Assembly (NCBI RefSeq): GCF_029784165.1
Contig: NC_073695.1
Coordinates: forward strand, 208,215,781-208,279,780
Length of the DNA stretch: 64,000 nt
Origin: Wyeomyia smithii
Taxonomy: Eukaryota; Arthropoda; Insecta; Diptera; Culicidae
Direction of reading: 5' to 3'
Part shown: positions 45,571 through 57,003 of the stretch, one piece after another
Numbering within the stretch: position 1 is the first letter of the stretch
How the letters are laid out: each line of letters begins with the position of its first letter
Made by a program: the position numbers and the translations under genes
Notes under the pieces: model-generated
The model's database searches: none
The model's input: the letters and a program-made list of their open reading frames with translations, nothing else
What the model was told of the DNA's origin: nothing

Positions 45571-47528
45571 CTTTCACTGCGCAAACAACGACTCTCACAT
45601 TACTGAGCAAAGTGAATCAGGTGAACCTGAAATATGTCTTCAGAGAGATAATAAACTGGCGTGATCTTTCTCACACGAAATACGCTCAATAACTACACAA
45701 CAGAGCTCGCTGCAGTGCTTTTACTGTGTTCTTCTCAAGTAAATATCAAATGAGAGGAGAGTCTAGGTAAAAAAGTGTACTGCGTTGTTTGCTTTGCATG
45801 TCGAAACTGAAATACTACAGAATATACAACCCTAGGGCTGTATGAAATTGGAACTGAACACTGTAATTAGAGGGATTTTAAGATACAAAAGTTAAAAAGT
45901 CCCCTGACAGAATCAATTCGTTTGTTCAGTGACCTACGTATTTTTTCCTCAGCCTTCCCTTAGTGTTTTTCAGAAATAAATTTAACAACACTCAAATGAA
46001 CTTCGTTTACACTTGGCGATATTGTGCCTGTAGTATTTTTGTTTTGTGCAAACAACATTCGTTTGACAAGGTCTTGTGCCGTATCGTTGTTGTTGAAGAA
46101 GCACCAGGAATTTCTCGCGACGCGTCTGAATCCGATTTAATTCTATTTTCTCAAAAAAAAATCCAACAATACTTACGTTATCACAATGAATGGTTTTGTC
46201 TTATTCAACCCTTATAATTTTAAATTTATTATATGAATTTTATTCTGAAAATATTTTCGAAGACAAAATATTCACAACCATTTGCGGCTCTTACTTTTCT
46301 ATAAATTTGTATTTTTGAAAGTCTACTCTTTCTATAACATACCGTTAACGATTATTTAGTGAATATTAAAAATAAAATGAAATTGAAAAAAATGTAACTT
46401 ATAACCGTTACAAAAATGTTCAATTCTTCAAGCGCACTCGGCACCACATATACTGTACGGCACTTTCTGTTATGCTCGAACTGCAGGTTTTCTTTCAAGA
46501 CATTAGTTTTCATTATGCTCTAACAGCAGGTTGAAAAATTGTTCAAGAGAAAGGGTTGTTTCTAACTTTTTTAAAAGCTTTTTTCCTTCGAGACTTCAAA
46601 TTAGTCTTGGTTCATGGATGCAAACATAAATTGGCCACTTGGGACGGAGAGGTACTGTCAATGTGTTGTGTCAATTTGTTTTTGTAATTTTGATACACAG
46701 AATATCACAGGGAATGGTTGGTGTCTAGTTATGTCGGCTGTACTGAGAATGCTCCCAGCCGCCCGTCACGAATGTGTATTCTTCGAATTCCATCAAATAG
46801 ATCTCAGCAGTTTTCTTCTGTGTATTCTCTATAGAGTGATTCACCACTCTTGTTTCACTCAGCTGTGGTGTAGGCAGCAAGTGTGTTTCTCTGCGAACAA
46901 CAGAGACACAACACCAGACTGAAAGAAAAGCGTAGTGCAAAAAAAAGCTACACGCAGCTCCTCATGCTGAACAAGAAGTAAACGGTGAATATTCACTCTG
47001 CTCTCTCCACATATTGGGGAGAAAAAATGCTACAAGATGCAACTAAAAAAATTTGGTGAGCTTAGTGTGAACCTATCTAGCGAAAAATGAATGCAACACG
47101 AACATGTTAGATACTAATATAACAATCGATTTTTATTGATATTTATGTCTAATCTTCTTTGTAAGGTGTATTTGACTCTTGGGACAATTTGAATGTTGCT
47201 TAATATTGATAATGGCGTGAAAATTCCACGCTTTTTTAAAGTACAATACACTATGATGTTAATAAGTTTTACCATGAGAGACAAAAATTGAGCTAGGCAT
47301 TGTTTCAGTTTGCCACTAAAAGTGTCTACGAACTTTTCAGATGAACAGTCTTTTCGAACCAGTTGATAGTGGTACTTAACCTGTAATCAACGTTGAATAG
47401 GAAAATTTTTATTTATATTCCGAAATTTACTACTAAACTCATTGATGTCCGCAAAATTATCGCATCGCAAAAAAATAACATTAGAGGGAAGGGTTTCTAT
47501 TTATGACTACATTGATTGTTGGGTACTA

Positions 47529-47888
47529 GGGTGCCAACCAAAAACGTCATTTTGAGAACCCCTATACAAAATGTTCACCTGTCCGAGAAAAAAACCCTGT
47601 GCGAAATTTCAGTTCAATCGGACCAAAAACGGGGTGGCGCAAAGCGATTAAATTTGGCCTTTAAAAATCCAAAAATTAACGCAACGAAATGGGATGCATG
47701 AAATTTCGGTTTTCGAAATATTTTTTTGGTGCCAGATGACTTAAAAATGCATGAAACGTCGAGATCTTGTATTATCTGAAGAAAAAATCATGATTTTGGT
47801 GATTTTTCGAGTAGGTAAACATTTTGTGTAGGAATTTTTTTTTCTTAATTTTCTGGTTACTTTTTCCCCATATAAGTGATTGGCACCC
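47529..47888. mobile_element. MITE with GGGTGCCAA ends and TA target
   Basis: The left end GGGTGCCAACC and right end GATTGGCACCC are inverted repeats flanked by TA on both sides (47527-47528, 47889-47890). About 360 bp, no coding capacity beyond a chance 61-codon frame. TA duplication suggests Tc1/mariner-type mobilisation. It sits inside the larger inverted-repeat-bounded region, so it is a later insertion. Confidence 0.65.
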
Positions 47889-48641
47889 TATTGGGTATAC
47901 ATCGAATATTTTGAAACTACTTTTTGAAAATTGGTTCAATTGCTAGGTGATAGCCGTGATGCTCGTCCAATTTTTTAATTATTTTTTTCTGAGCTTTCCA
48001 ATGTTTGTCTAGGATTGAATGTCGGTAGTTAAGAAAACGGTTAAAATCGCATTTTCCTGATATAACCTCAGATGGCACCCAAATTCAAGATAGTGGCCAA
48101 CCTCTGATCACTTCAAATGAAAGCCCTATCATTCCTCTTTACAGCAAAGTATTACTTGTAGTAGAATTCATAGCCGAATTTAGAAATATAGCTCAAATAA
48201 AACATCAAGGATAGCTAAAATTTTAATCTTTCGAAAACCCATTTCACTTTTTGGTGACGGAGGGGTTAACAAATTCGATCGAACAAAATTAGCTTTATCA
48301 TTTTTTCTCTATTTTTACCAACTTTGCATTTATATCTAATTTGATAGACCATGTGCACCTAATGGCCTGGTTTTAGCGAGAATTGCTCATACGTAATAAC
48401 TTGAAAAAGCAATAACAAGCTAATATATGCCTAATTGCAGGGAACAATGCGTTAAATTTGTATATGGTATCATTGAATTTCAAAAACATTATTTGGTTAT
48501 GTTTGTCAAACTGAAACTGAAATAATTGTGCAAATAACGTTTTTTTTTTGAAGTAGAAAGTATTTTTTGAAGTATGTTGTCCGTGTATCTTAATTCCCCC
48601 ACTGTTAGGTTGTGATCAGCAACTGATTTTGAACCGCAAAA

Positions 48642-48657
48642 TGCCTTTTTCAAGGCA
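48642..48657 (+). other. Histone-type stem-loop 2
   Basis: TGCCTTTTTCAAGGCA: 6-bp stem, TTTC loop (identical to the common insect histone loop). An A-rich stretch flanks it (CAAAA before, AATAAACAAATAA after). No histone coding sequence was identified immediately upstream. Confidence 0.35.
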
Positions 48658-49119
48658 AATAAACAAATAATTGAAGGTTAGTAATTTTCTGTCATCAACA
48701 CAAGCAGACATTCTGTGCGGGATGCAATCAAATTCTGTTGTAGTTGTCTAATTGTTACTTCTACTTTATTTAGTAAATCCCCCACTGTAGGGGCAGCGCA
48801 AAGGCTGCGATACGCATAATCGACTTTGAATAACAAACTGCCCTGTTAGAACGCATTCACAAAGACAGTTAGGCCTCTGCCATGGTGAACGCGAACGCGA
48901 GCTATGGGGCGAGAAACTTGCCGTAGGTGAATAAACAGCTCTTTTTACTACTGTTCGGCATTCTGGATTTTGGCAATCAAAACTTCTGCTGGCTGTCTGA
49001 TTTTCAGTGTGAAAACAGCCTTCAACTTTGTTTTCAGAGTGCCTGACTACGATTTGGTAATATTTTTTGTGTTAAATGTTTACAAAATTTTACAATATTC
49101 CTCTTTCTCCCATTCAATA

Positions 49120-49215
49120 AAACAGGTAATACGATGCCTTCGTCATACGCAAGTTCACCATAACTCCCGATATCGGCGTAACACAGAGATGCAATCAGCG
49201 TCATATCCGATTTTA
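49120..49215 (+). pseudogene. Possible degenerate 3' end of histone H3
   Basis: CATACGCAAGTTCACCATAA followed by CTCCCGATATC resembles the H3 stretch encoding HAKRVTIMPKDIQ. Then, after about 20 unrelated bases, GCGTCATATCCG resembles the codons for RRIRGE. The next recognisable feature, 16 bp beyond, is a 6-bp/4-nt hairpin of histone type, which is where an H3 mRNA would end. Indels destroy the frame. The order fragment, fragment, hairpin is the main support. The similarity is modest and unscored. Confidence 0.3.
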
Positions 49216-49230
49216 AATTTAACAACAAAC

Positions 49231-49246
49231 TGTCCTTTTTAGGACA
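49231..49246 (+). other. Histone-type stem-loop 3
   Basis: TGTCCTTTTTAGGACA: stem TGTCCT/AGGACA with TTTT loop, one base pair away from the usual GGTCCT stem. A purine-rich stretch (GAAACAAATGAATTGAAGA) follows at the distance expected of a histone downstream element. It lies just after the possible H3 fragment. Confidence 0.4.
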
Positions 49247-49592
49247 ATGAAACAAATGAATTGAAGATTCAATATTTTCTCGTTCTGAGCTTTAACCAAA
49301 AGTTATATATCTTAATTTGAATTCACATGTACATATACTCTGACTGTTGAAACTTGTTTGCAAACTTGCCGCAAAGAGTTTGTTCTTTTCCTGTTCAGTG
49401 GATCGTATTTATATGTGCAAACTGAAATTGAGTAGTACTTCAACTTCATTTGCACAGAATTTTCAATACTGCCAATGAGCGGTCAACATTTATTTGCTAG
49501 AAAAAATGACTGACACGCAAGCAGCCGGGTTATCTTTCTTGTAAAAGTATTCTACTTCAACCTTGCGGTCGTGGCTTTGCACACAACCCTCC

Positions 49593-52500
49593 TGTGATTT
49601 TTTTTTATTTTTTTAGTTAAGAAGTTTTTACCTGCACTAAAGTCATTCAACCCATAAATAGCGTTTATGTCCTTCAAGAGTATTCAAGTTTTCATAATCT
49701 TTGAATCATGGATCATAAAGTCGGAGATAGTATTTATCACAAAATGTTAACGTCAACAACTGCGTTATAAGACAATAAACACTGTTTGGCATAGATTTGT
49801 CCACACGAAATGCCGCGTGATGAATTTTGAAATTCGGAAATGCCATAAAGGTTATTTACCTTATCCTATCCTATTTTACCTATCTTTCAAAAAAGCTTAC
49901 GCCCAAGTACTGCTACAAAGTATTACATTGTACCATATCGTCCCGATTGAAATCATCCTGTTCGTCACGCAAATCTACACGATGCGCCACTCGCCACTCT
50001 CACCGCCTGACAATTATCACCTCCATTCGGGAGCAATAGTCCTGTTTAAAGACACGAATTACAGCGAAAAATGCACTCAAATCGAGAACGTACCTAAAAA
50101 GGTATACCCTCTATCACCGCCGGAACATCACCGGACCTCCCTACCATTCGCCACCACCACCACCATCTTGGGCTGGCAAATTTGAAGTCCTGAAGCCGAT
50201 GATTGACTGCAGGGCTGACTAACTGACTGACTGATTAGACAGACAGTGCATCCGGCAGACACGCGAATCAGCAAAGCGTTTCCCAAACACGGGGTGAAAA
50301 GAACAAACACCGAAAATAAGTCTCGAAGAAATGCGCCGTCACGCGAAGGGATTTCGCCTCGGTTGTCTCAGTTGTCTTCGCCGGTTTTTGGCGGGCCCAA
50401 AAATGCACTCTTTTTGTCTGTCCACCCGAAGGGAGTAGCTGATGGAAAATTAGAGCAAATTGTTTGACGATGCACCAAAAACATCAGCAGATTTTCCGCG
50501 TTCTTGATAATATTACTTTTAATTAATGTCAATAGTTGAGTTACTCATATAATATATATGAGAATATATTATAGAAGGAACGTTACTATTGGTAAATTGA
50601 CATTTTCTATTGGGTAGCCTTTTCGCACGGTTCCATACTTTTTATTGTTTTTTTTTCTGGCTTGAGCCAGACGGAGAGCACCATTTTGGTTGAGTGCAGT
50701 CAAACGGAACACGATTTTAAGAAATGCTACCGCCTGTGACCGCTGGTGGCAAGACCGGAGCGCTCTTCGCATAAATTTGCAAACTGCATTCGGGATTTTT
50801 AGATGCAAAAAAGTCCATAAATGAAAAAAAAGCAGAAGCAGAAGCACTGGGAAACCGAAGTAGACGCAACACATTTCGAAATATTGCTTCGTTTTATCCA
50901 ATCCGTCTCCGTCGATTCGCACACGATGTGAAAGGGAAACATTAGGATGAGTTAGAAATTGAAGAAAGAACAACGTGCGAAGTACAAGGTAAGACTCAAA
51001 GGAAAAAGGAAATGCCATCCACGGGTGGAGACGGGAAAGCACCGATGGAAACGCCTGATGCTGCCGCCGCTGCTACTTACGTACCAAAAAGACACACAGG
51101 AGCAATGACGCACGGTGGTGGCTCTATGAACAAATGTCGGACAAAATGCAATTAAAATAAATTTTGTTGAATTCATTTCCATTAAACCACATTATTTCGA
51201 GTATTATTTTTTTCATATTAACTCAAAAATCATTTTATTAGACATTTTTTGAAAAGCAACTTATAATTAACCATCAAAGTGCAACTTATTAGAATAGTAT
51301 AAAAAATCAACATAAAAAACATCCATTTCGTCCAGCCTCCGGCCACTGTGCGCCGGTGGATGGCCAAACAGGTAGCTTGCCTTGTTCTTTTGACGTCCCG
51401 AGGAGAATGTATCGCCGCCGATCGCCCGTAGTCTCGAAATAATTTCGCGAAACATTCGAAAAACCGGTTTCGCATGAAAGTAAAAGTAGAGAAGAAATAA
51501 AAACCATGAACAACTAGTTCCCTGTTCTCATGGCAAAAGGCGGCCCCGTCTGGCCCTTTTTTCGCACACATCGATAGATTCTTCGCTTGGCTATAGACTG
51601 CTTTTTTTACTCCTCTCTCTCGTTCAGAAATTCAAATTTCATTTCTCAGAAGGAAAAAAAAAGACTGCCAGCGTTGTATTTTGACCTTTCGGCAATCACC
51701 GCAGACAGTTGGCGAATATTGCCTCACAATCTGCAATCGATTTTGATAGCCAAACGTTTTTCGATGTGCTTTTCATATTTTCTCATCATTACGACGGTAA
51801 CAATAGAGACTGACCCTCGCACGATAAACTGGTTCCAAATGTGCCACATTATTTGTATTGCATATTATTTTTTTCGGTAACGTGATAACGACAGCCCATT
51901 TCGGAATCAGGTTTCAGGCGAGACCCGTGCTAATGTCTCGAGCCATCACGGGAAAAGAAATGACTCCGTCGAAGGTGAAATACGCCACAAAACGGCTTCA
52001 AGAAACAATAAAAATAATAATTATATAATTTTCTGGCCCCTATCGCCGTGGGCAATAGGTTCGCGCCGGTTGCACGCATAAGAAGCCTATGAGGCCATGT
52101 CGCTTTTTGTTGTCAGCGCATTTCGAGACCGTCCGGACTGATTGTCATTCCGTGCAAGAAACCGGCCCGTGGCGATTGACCCTGAAAATTTCGCGTCGCT
52201 TTCATTGATGCGTTTCTATGGCGGACTTGACTCGTGTGGTGGACAAGGGCAGCGAAGGTGGGGGGGTCGGATTGCAATTATGAACACAGTGGCCGTATGT
52301 GACCGGATTCGTTAATAAGTGATTTGCGCTACGCCTAGTCCGAGCTCGCGGCATTGCAACATCTGACAGATGAGCGATAAATTCTGGAAGTAGTAAAACT
52401 AGTACATATATTCAACAAGCGTTTAGCGTTGCTCAGCTGGGCGAACTGAGACAGTGCGTCATGTCGGAAGATCAAACTGAACGATTAAGATTGTTCGCAG

Positions 52501-54079
52501 CTATATCATATTGTTATATGAGTTTTACACCACAAATTACAAATTACGTACTATTGAAATGATATACGAATTCTTTCTTCAATCAAAATTTACTAGTTTG
52601 TAGACTTTTTGATTACTCATCAGTATTTTTTTTTTTTTTGATATTTTAGTCCAACCATTAACGATTATTTCGCTATAAACAACAAAATAATCGCTTAAGT
52701 CATACCAAGCACAATTAGCTAATTTAAAACAGCACAAACGAAAAGAAGAATGTTGTCAGACAAGAATTCCTCTCATTACGACGCTCTAATCGATCTCCAC
52801 TTTCCAGTGTACCCCCCAAACCCGCTTCCATCTGTTAGCTCTTCCCATAATCTCTGCCTCTGATGTGCCACTGCATTTCAGTTCAGTTTTTGCATATTTG
52901 CATCTAATCGTCTTGTCCGGTCCAGCCGCGTGTGGGAAAAAGAAAGGGAAAACAATCGAAGTGATTGTTGCTTAGAACTTTTCAGGCAGCTGTTCTTGCT
53001 AGCGCGTTTTTTCCGTACTCTCTATATGGAGAGAACCACTCAAAGCGGTGAAGGGTTAGTTAGAAAAGGAAGAAATGTGGGAACCGTGGGCCCTTTCCCG
53101 GCCAATCGTTGGCGAAGCTGGTGAGAGGTTAATTTCCTTGCAACACGTGGCCAGATTCTAACGTAGGCGTCATTTTTTTTTTTTTTACATATTTGCAAGA
53201 ACGTGTGAACCCCACGTCCGAGAAACTCGCCTGGGGGTGGAAAATATGCAAATTTATGTAACAAACAAGATCGCAGATTAACCGGAGACAAACCCGGCCG
53301 ATGATGTGCGAAGCATATAGAAACCAAGAAAACCTATGAGAACAAAAAACAATATGGCAAAAAATGGCGCCGCCGTAATTTCACTTCGCTGGAATTCGAT
53401 GCGATCAGAATGCACTCGATATAGATAATTTTCCTAGTGAGAATTATCCATACGTAACAATACCGAACGATAAGAACTTATCGTTTGACTGTCATTAAAT
53501 CTAGACTCCAGAGCGAAAAATCAGCTGGAAACAGAACAAATGCAAATACGTAATTTAACTGCTGCAATCACCAACCTCTCTATACCGTAGCAAGCAAACA
53601 CATTCCAACATCTCCTCCGATCGCGAAAGAATATGTTAATCACGAAACTACTTCCATTTATTCTATTTTGCTTATATAATCCGTCATTGGCTGGTGACCG
53701 TGAAACGAATCGCAATCCTGCAAAAGCGCAGTCACACGCGCGTTTTGCCTGCCTTTTGCCACCCACCAGCGATTGGTTTTGAAATGGGAAGAAGCACACA
53801 GAAAAGCTAGCTGCACGATCCTCCCACATAGTTGTTGAGAACCTCGTGTGCATGTCTGTTTTGTTCAGGGCGATTTAAGGAATTCATTGCTCATTTTGTA
53901 TTACTCATTTTTAGCTGCGATAATGTACGGTAATTTAAACATTTAGCGGGTGTTGATTACCTAGCATTTGAGGTGGCACACGTTTTCGGTTCGATGAGAT
54001 TTTGTTTTGATCTGGGAAATCACGATCGTATGAGTTAAAAGTTGAAAGTGGCTTTTTTATTTAACAAATAGGTGCACTA
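49593..54079. other. Unassigned non-coding DNA
   Basis: GC-richer parts occur at 49.95-50.45, 51.0-51.15, 51.35-51.6, 51.9-52.4 and 52.8-53.35 kb, AT-rich elsewhere. Open frames up to 157 codons (minus strand 50569-51042) have no recognisable domain, and overlapping frames are open on both strands. No RNA gene or complete repeat identified. Confidence 0.4.
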
Positions 54080-54282
54080 CCCGCCAACACCCAGTTTAAA
54101 TTTTGCAGCACCCCCAAAAAGTTTAGCATCACCTGAAATAGGCAGATGTCTCGTTGCGATGTTCAAACTTGTTCAGGTGGTCAAAGGCTTCTGGGTGGCA
54201 GTGGCGTAGCGTGACCGTCATCCTTTTGAAGGTGACACGTATGAAAATTGTCCTCATGGGTGTCACCCTCTAGAGGATGATA

Positions 54283-55168
54283 TCGCCCGGGTGTTTGCTT
54301 TATTCCGCACTTCTGTTATTAGTATGATCACTATTGATAGTAAGTGACATGATTATTATAATTCTTGTGTGTATGATTTTGTGGTCCCCGTGGCTCTGTG
54401 GTTAGCGATGTCAGTCGGCTAGCTCTCCCACACGGTTGTGATATCGGGTTCGGTTCCCGATCGAGTCGAGGATCTTTTCGAGCTGGAAATTTTCTCGACT
54501 CAGCACTGGGGCACGGTGTATCGTTGTACTTATCCTACACATGCAAAATGTGCCAAAAACAATATCGATAACAAATTCTCTCAACTAATCTAGTTGATGG
54601 AGACCGCTATTAGCCCCAAGGCTAAGCGTGCGATATTGTTGTGTATTGTGTGTATTTTTCACCCTTCCTTTTTACGCTTACTACTCCGAGCTTCGTTGCC
54701 AATTACAATTCTCTGGCGAGCCTTCAACTGAATGTCCCTCTGGCGAGCTTTATTGTAAGAGGGACTTATTTTTATCAAGAGGTATTTGTTGAGGTTTTCT
54801 AGACATCAACGTAAAGGAAGGGTTTTTTTCCTGTATGGGCTTCCTCACTGCGACCAGAATCGTAGATCTATTGTGAGATATGCCCGGGTGTCTGCTGTAT
54901 CCCGCACTTCTGTTAATACCAATACCTGTATTGAGAAGTGGGCTGCTTATTATTATTGTTCATCAGTGCTTGTGTGTAATGTGCTACTCTTCCTTACACG
55001 CTCTCTGTTCTACTATACCGATACTCGTTCCTCTTGCCAAATATCACCAATTATAATTCCCTGGAGAAGTTTCGTCGTGCGTCCTTCTGGCGAGTTTTAT
55101 TGATAAGAGGGACTTATTTTTTGTTAAGAGGAAGTCACGCAAAGGTATTTGTAGATTTCAGCGTTAAG
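54283..55168. repeat. Tandemly duplicated module, first copy split by a SINE
   Basis: Two direct copies, about 54283-54823 and 54883-55168. Shared words are GCCCGGGTGT, CCGCACTTCTGTTA, CTTGTGTGTA, TGGCGAG, AAGAGGGACTTATTTTT and AAGGAAGGGT. Removing the 54374-54654 insertion makes the first copy about the length of the second. Confidence 0.7.
54374..54645 (+). mobile_element. Feilai-type tRNA-derived SINE with 9-bp target duplication
   Basis: The A box is TGGCTCTGTGG (consensus TGGCNNAGTGG, one mismatch). The B box is GGTTCGGTTCC (consensus GGTTCGANNCC, one mismatch), about 50 bp apart, so pol III promoter elements are nearly intact. The body carries ACTGGGGCACGGTGTATCG and the 3' end AAGGCTAAGCGTGCGATATT then GTTGTGTATT. 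The direct repeat TTGTGTGTA flanks it (54365-54373 and 54646-54654), and the adjacent tandem copy at about 54970 gives the empty site. The family name is from memory of Aedes Feilai. Confidence 0.75.
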
Positions 55169-55465
55169 GAAGGGTAACTAGTGGGAAGCCTGAGAAAAAA
55201 CACATGCTTAAGTCCTTTTTGACATCGGATGGCCTGATTCTACTAAGATTCGAACCCATGACCATCCGCTTGACAAAGCGGACTCTGTAACCTTGCGGCT
55301 ACGCAGCTCCCAAAAGGAAGGGTTAGTGAGGAGCCTGAAAATAAATCTATACTTAAAACGTAAAACGTTGACATCGAATGGCTTGGATTCTACTAAGATT
55401 CGAACTCACCACTACCCGCTCGTCAAAGCTGACTCTGTAACCTTGCAGCTACGGAACCCCAATAT
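55165..55465 (-). mobile_element. Two tandem family-3 tRNA-derived SINE copies
   Basis: Two minus-strand copies in a row (about 55165-55313 and 55314-55465). Each reads GTAGC(C/T)GCAAGGTTACAGAG, a variable middle, GGTTCGAATCTTAGTAGAAT or the GAGTTCGAATC version, then a body. They look tRNA-like (B box GGTTCGAATCT) but lack a matched acceptor stem. They resemble the copy at 44046. The junctions share AAGGAAGGGT with the neighbouring tandem module. Confidence 0.6.
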
Positions 55466-55717
55466 TACTCCTATTAGATAGTATGTGCTCAGATCAGGCT
55501 GTTTTATACCGGGAGCCGCCAGCTTAAAAAAATGCATTTGGAGTAGTCAATACTTAAACTTCATGCACACTAGTACCTCGTTGTGACAGAATTCCGAAGT
55601 AAATTTGTAGCCCATCAGAAGCCCTTGACCTCCTAAATATCTTTACTGAAGACGACATTCTATGTGGTCGGGTTCAAAAGATAAATCAGGTTTAGAAAAA
55701 TCTGAACTACATGCACA

Positions 55718-56425
55718 CTAGCTGCATTGCTGCTGAATTCTGAACAATGCTATCCACCGACCACAAGCCTTCGACGTCCTGAACACGTTTACTGAAGACC
55801 ACAAATCTCTAGGAATCAAGTGATATAGTAACATAAATCGGCCTTTTTTGGTGATGCTAACGTTTGCGGAAAACAGCCTTTTTTCGGGAACTGAAATAAA
55901 CTTCACCTCGGTGCTCACTTCCATCGTGGGAAAAGTAAAATACGAAGTGCCCGGCCAGTCGTTGCCATCCAGGGTGAGATGGGTCTCGTCATCCATCACC
56001 ACCGCCATTTGCCGGGAAAATTGACTCGACCATCATATTCAGGCGCTGCCACTGCGTCATTGCCTGCAGCTCCGAGATCAGTGAACGAGATTGCCGCTTT
56101 TTGACATGCATGTCAATGCCAGGTACTTTTTTACTGTTTGGCCGGTTGCGCGGACCTCCCGGCCTAGCGCACGTAGCGATATAGCCACTTTTCCCTCGAT
56201 CTTTCTTTGCAGCATCCTTTAAAGCTTCTTGTCGTTCACGGTCGTCAGTCGTCCGGAACCGGGCTTTTTTTTATGCTCTGATTGTTGTCCAATAATGCCA
56301 AGATGTTGTAAATGCCGGTACGGGTGTATCCAGTGTCCTCGAACTGTCACACGATGTTCGTTTTCGACGCGACGTTCTTTGAACACGCACACTTCTGAGC
56401 GGAGTAGCTTCACTATTTTCGCCAT
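55718..56425 (-). pseudogene. Tc1/mariner-type transposase, multiply frameshifted
   Basis: The probable start is the ATG at 56425 (MAKIVKLLRSEVCVFKERRV). Continuing in shifting frames are YTRTGIYNILALLDNN and KKPGSGRLTTVNDKKL, the HTH and linker typical of the family. Across 56200-56010 further frames carry RKIEGKVAISLR and TGQTVKKYL, the second HTH. A later frame (56008-55718) begins MAVVMDDETHLTLDG, containing the first catalytic aspartate, then FISVPEKRLFSANVSIT. The second and third catalytic residues are not found. Several frameshifts and stops; inactive. The DDE subclass cannot be assigned. Confidence 0.65.
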
Positions 56426-56607
56426 CACGGTTAGAGTTCGACTGATAGAGCAATGAATTTTTTTCTGCTGACTTATTGATGCTGCATGGGTAGTTTCGTC
56501 AATCCGTGTGAAGGTAAACCCATGAAAAATTGGCAATTTTTATCCATTTTTTTACCGCAAACGTGAAACTTTTCTGGGTGCTGCAATGTTCAAACTGGGT
56601 GTTGCAA

Positions 56608-57003
56608 TACTCAGCGAAGCGATTCCAAACTTATGGCGAGTATTGTATATGCTGAATACGCAATAAGGCATATATGGTAAAAATGTGTAAATATTGAAAT
56701 TACAAATGTTTATAGAATACATTTTATTTTTGCGAACAGTGAAAATAACCAAAATATAAGTTATTAGTGGAGGTTACCCTACACACTAATATAGCCAACT
56801 GCAGAAAGTAGCTAACTACTCTCGGGTTGCGTAATTTCGCCCGGCAAACCCGACATTTCACAGAGCGGCAAAATACCTCTATTGGATTTTCGTATTTCGG
56901 CTAGAGCACTGTCGTTGGTGGTAATAAATTCCGAATGAAGACGTCCGGTGCTTCTTTCGAGCTGCTTCTACAGCTAGCGCCATCTACCAGCAGCTGTAAC
57001 GAT
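56608..57003. other. Non-coding DNA
   Basis: No gene or repeat recognised between the TIR element and the CR1/T1 fragment. Confidence 0.35.

Larger units (their letters stand above)
44720..49592. mobile_element. Large region bounded by about 45-bp inverted repeats, containing histone-like fragments
   Basis: The left boundary GGAGAGGTTGTGTATAAGAC continues ACGACCGCAAGGTCAACGTA. The right boundary, reverse complemented, reads GGAGGGTTGTGTGCAAAGCC then ACGACCGCAAGGTTGAAGTA. The two are clearly homologous inverted ends about 4.9 kb apart. No transposase was found between them. Inside are three 6-bp-stem, 4-nt-loop hairpins like histone mRNA 3' ends, short stretches resembling H2A and H3 coding sequence, and a separate MITE. 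It may be a large non-autonomous transposon with captured histone-cluster DNA, or an old histone spacer flanked by two inverted repeat copies. Confidence 0.4.
54080..56607 (-). mobile_element. IS630-Tc1-mariner element with nested repeats
   Basis: The left terminus includes CAACACCCAGTTTAAATTTT then GCAGCACCC. The right terminus, reverse complemented, includes CAACACCCAGTTTGAACATT then GCAGCACCC. These inverted ends of about 40 bp are flanked by TA on both sides (54078-54079, 56608-56609). A broken transposase reads leftward from near the right end, the usual layout. The 2.5-kb length is inflated by tandem repeats and SINEs at 54.28-55.46 kb. Confidence 0.65.

Noticed and set aside
54384..54470. 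Functional tRNA gene from well-preserved A and B boxes
   Set aside because: The sequence continues into a Feilai-type SINE body and is flanked by a target duplication; no acceptor-stem match.
55235..55460. tRNA genes (GGTTCGAATC B box and A-box-like words)
   Set aside because: No complete cloverleaf or acceptor-stem pairing, three similar copies in the window, and continuation into a SINE body.
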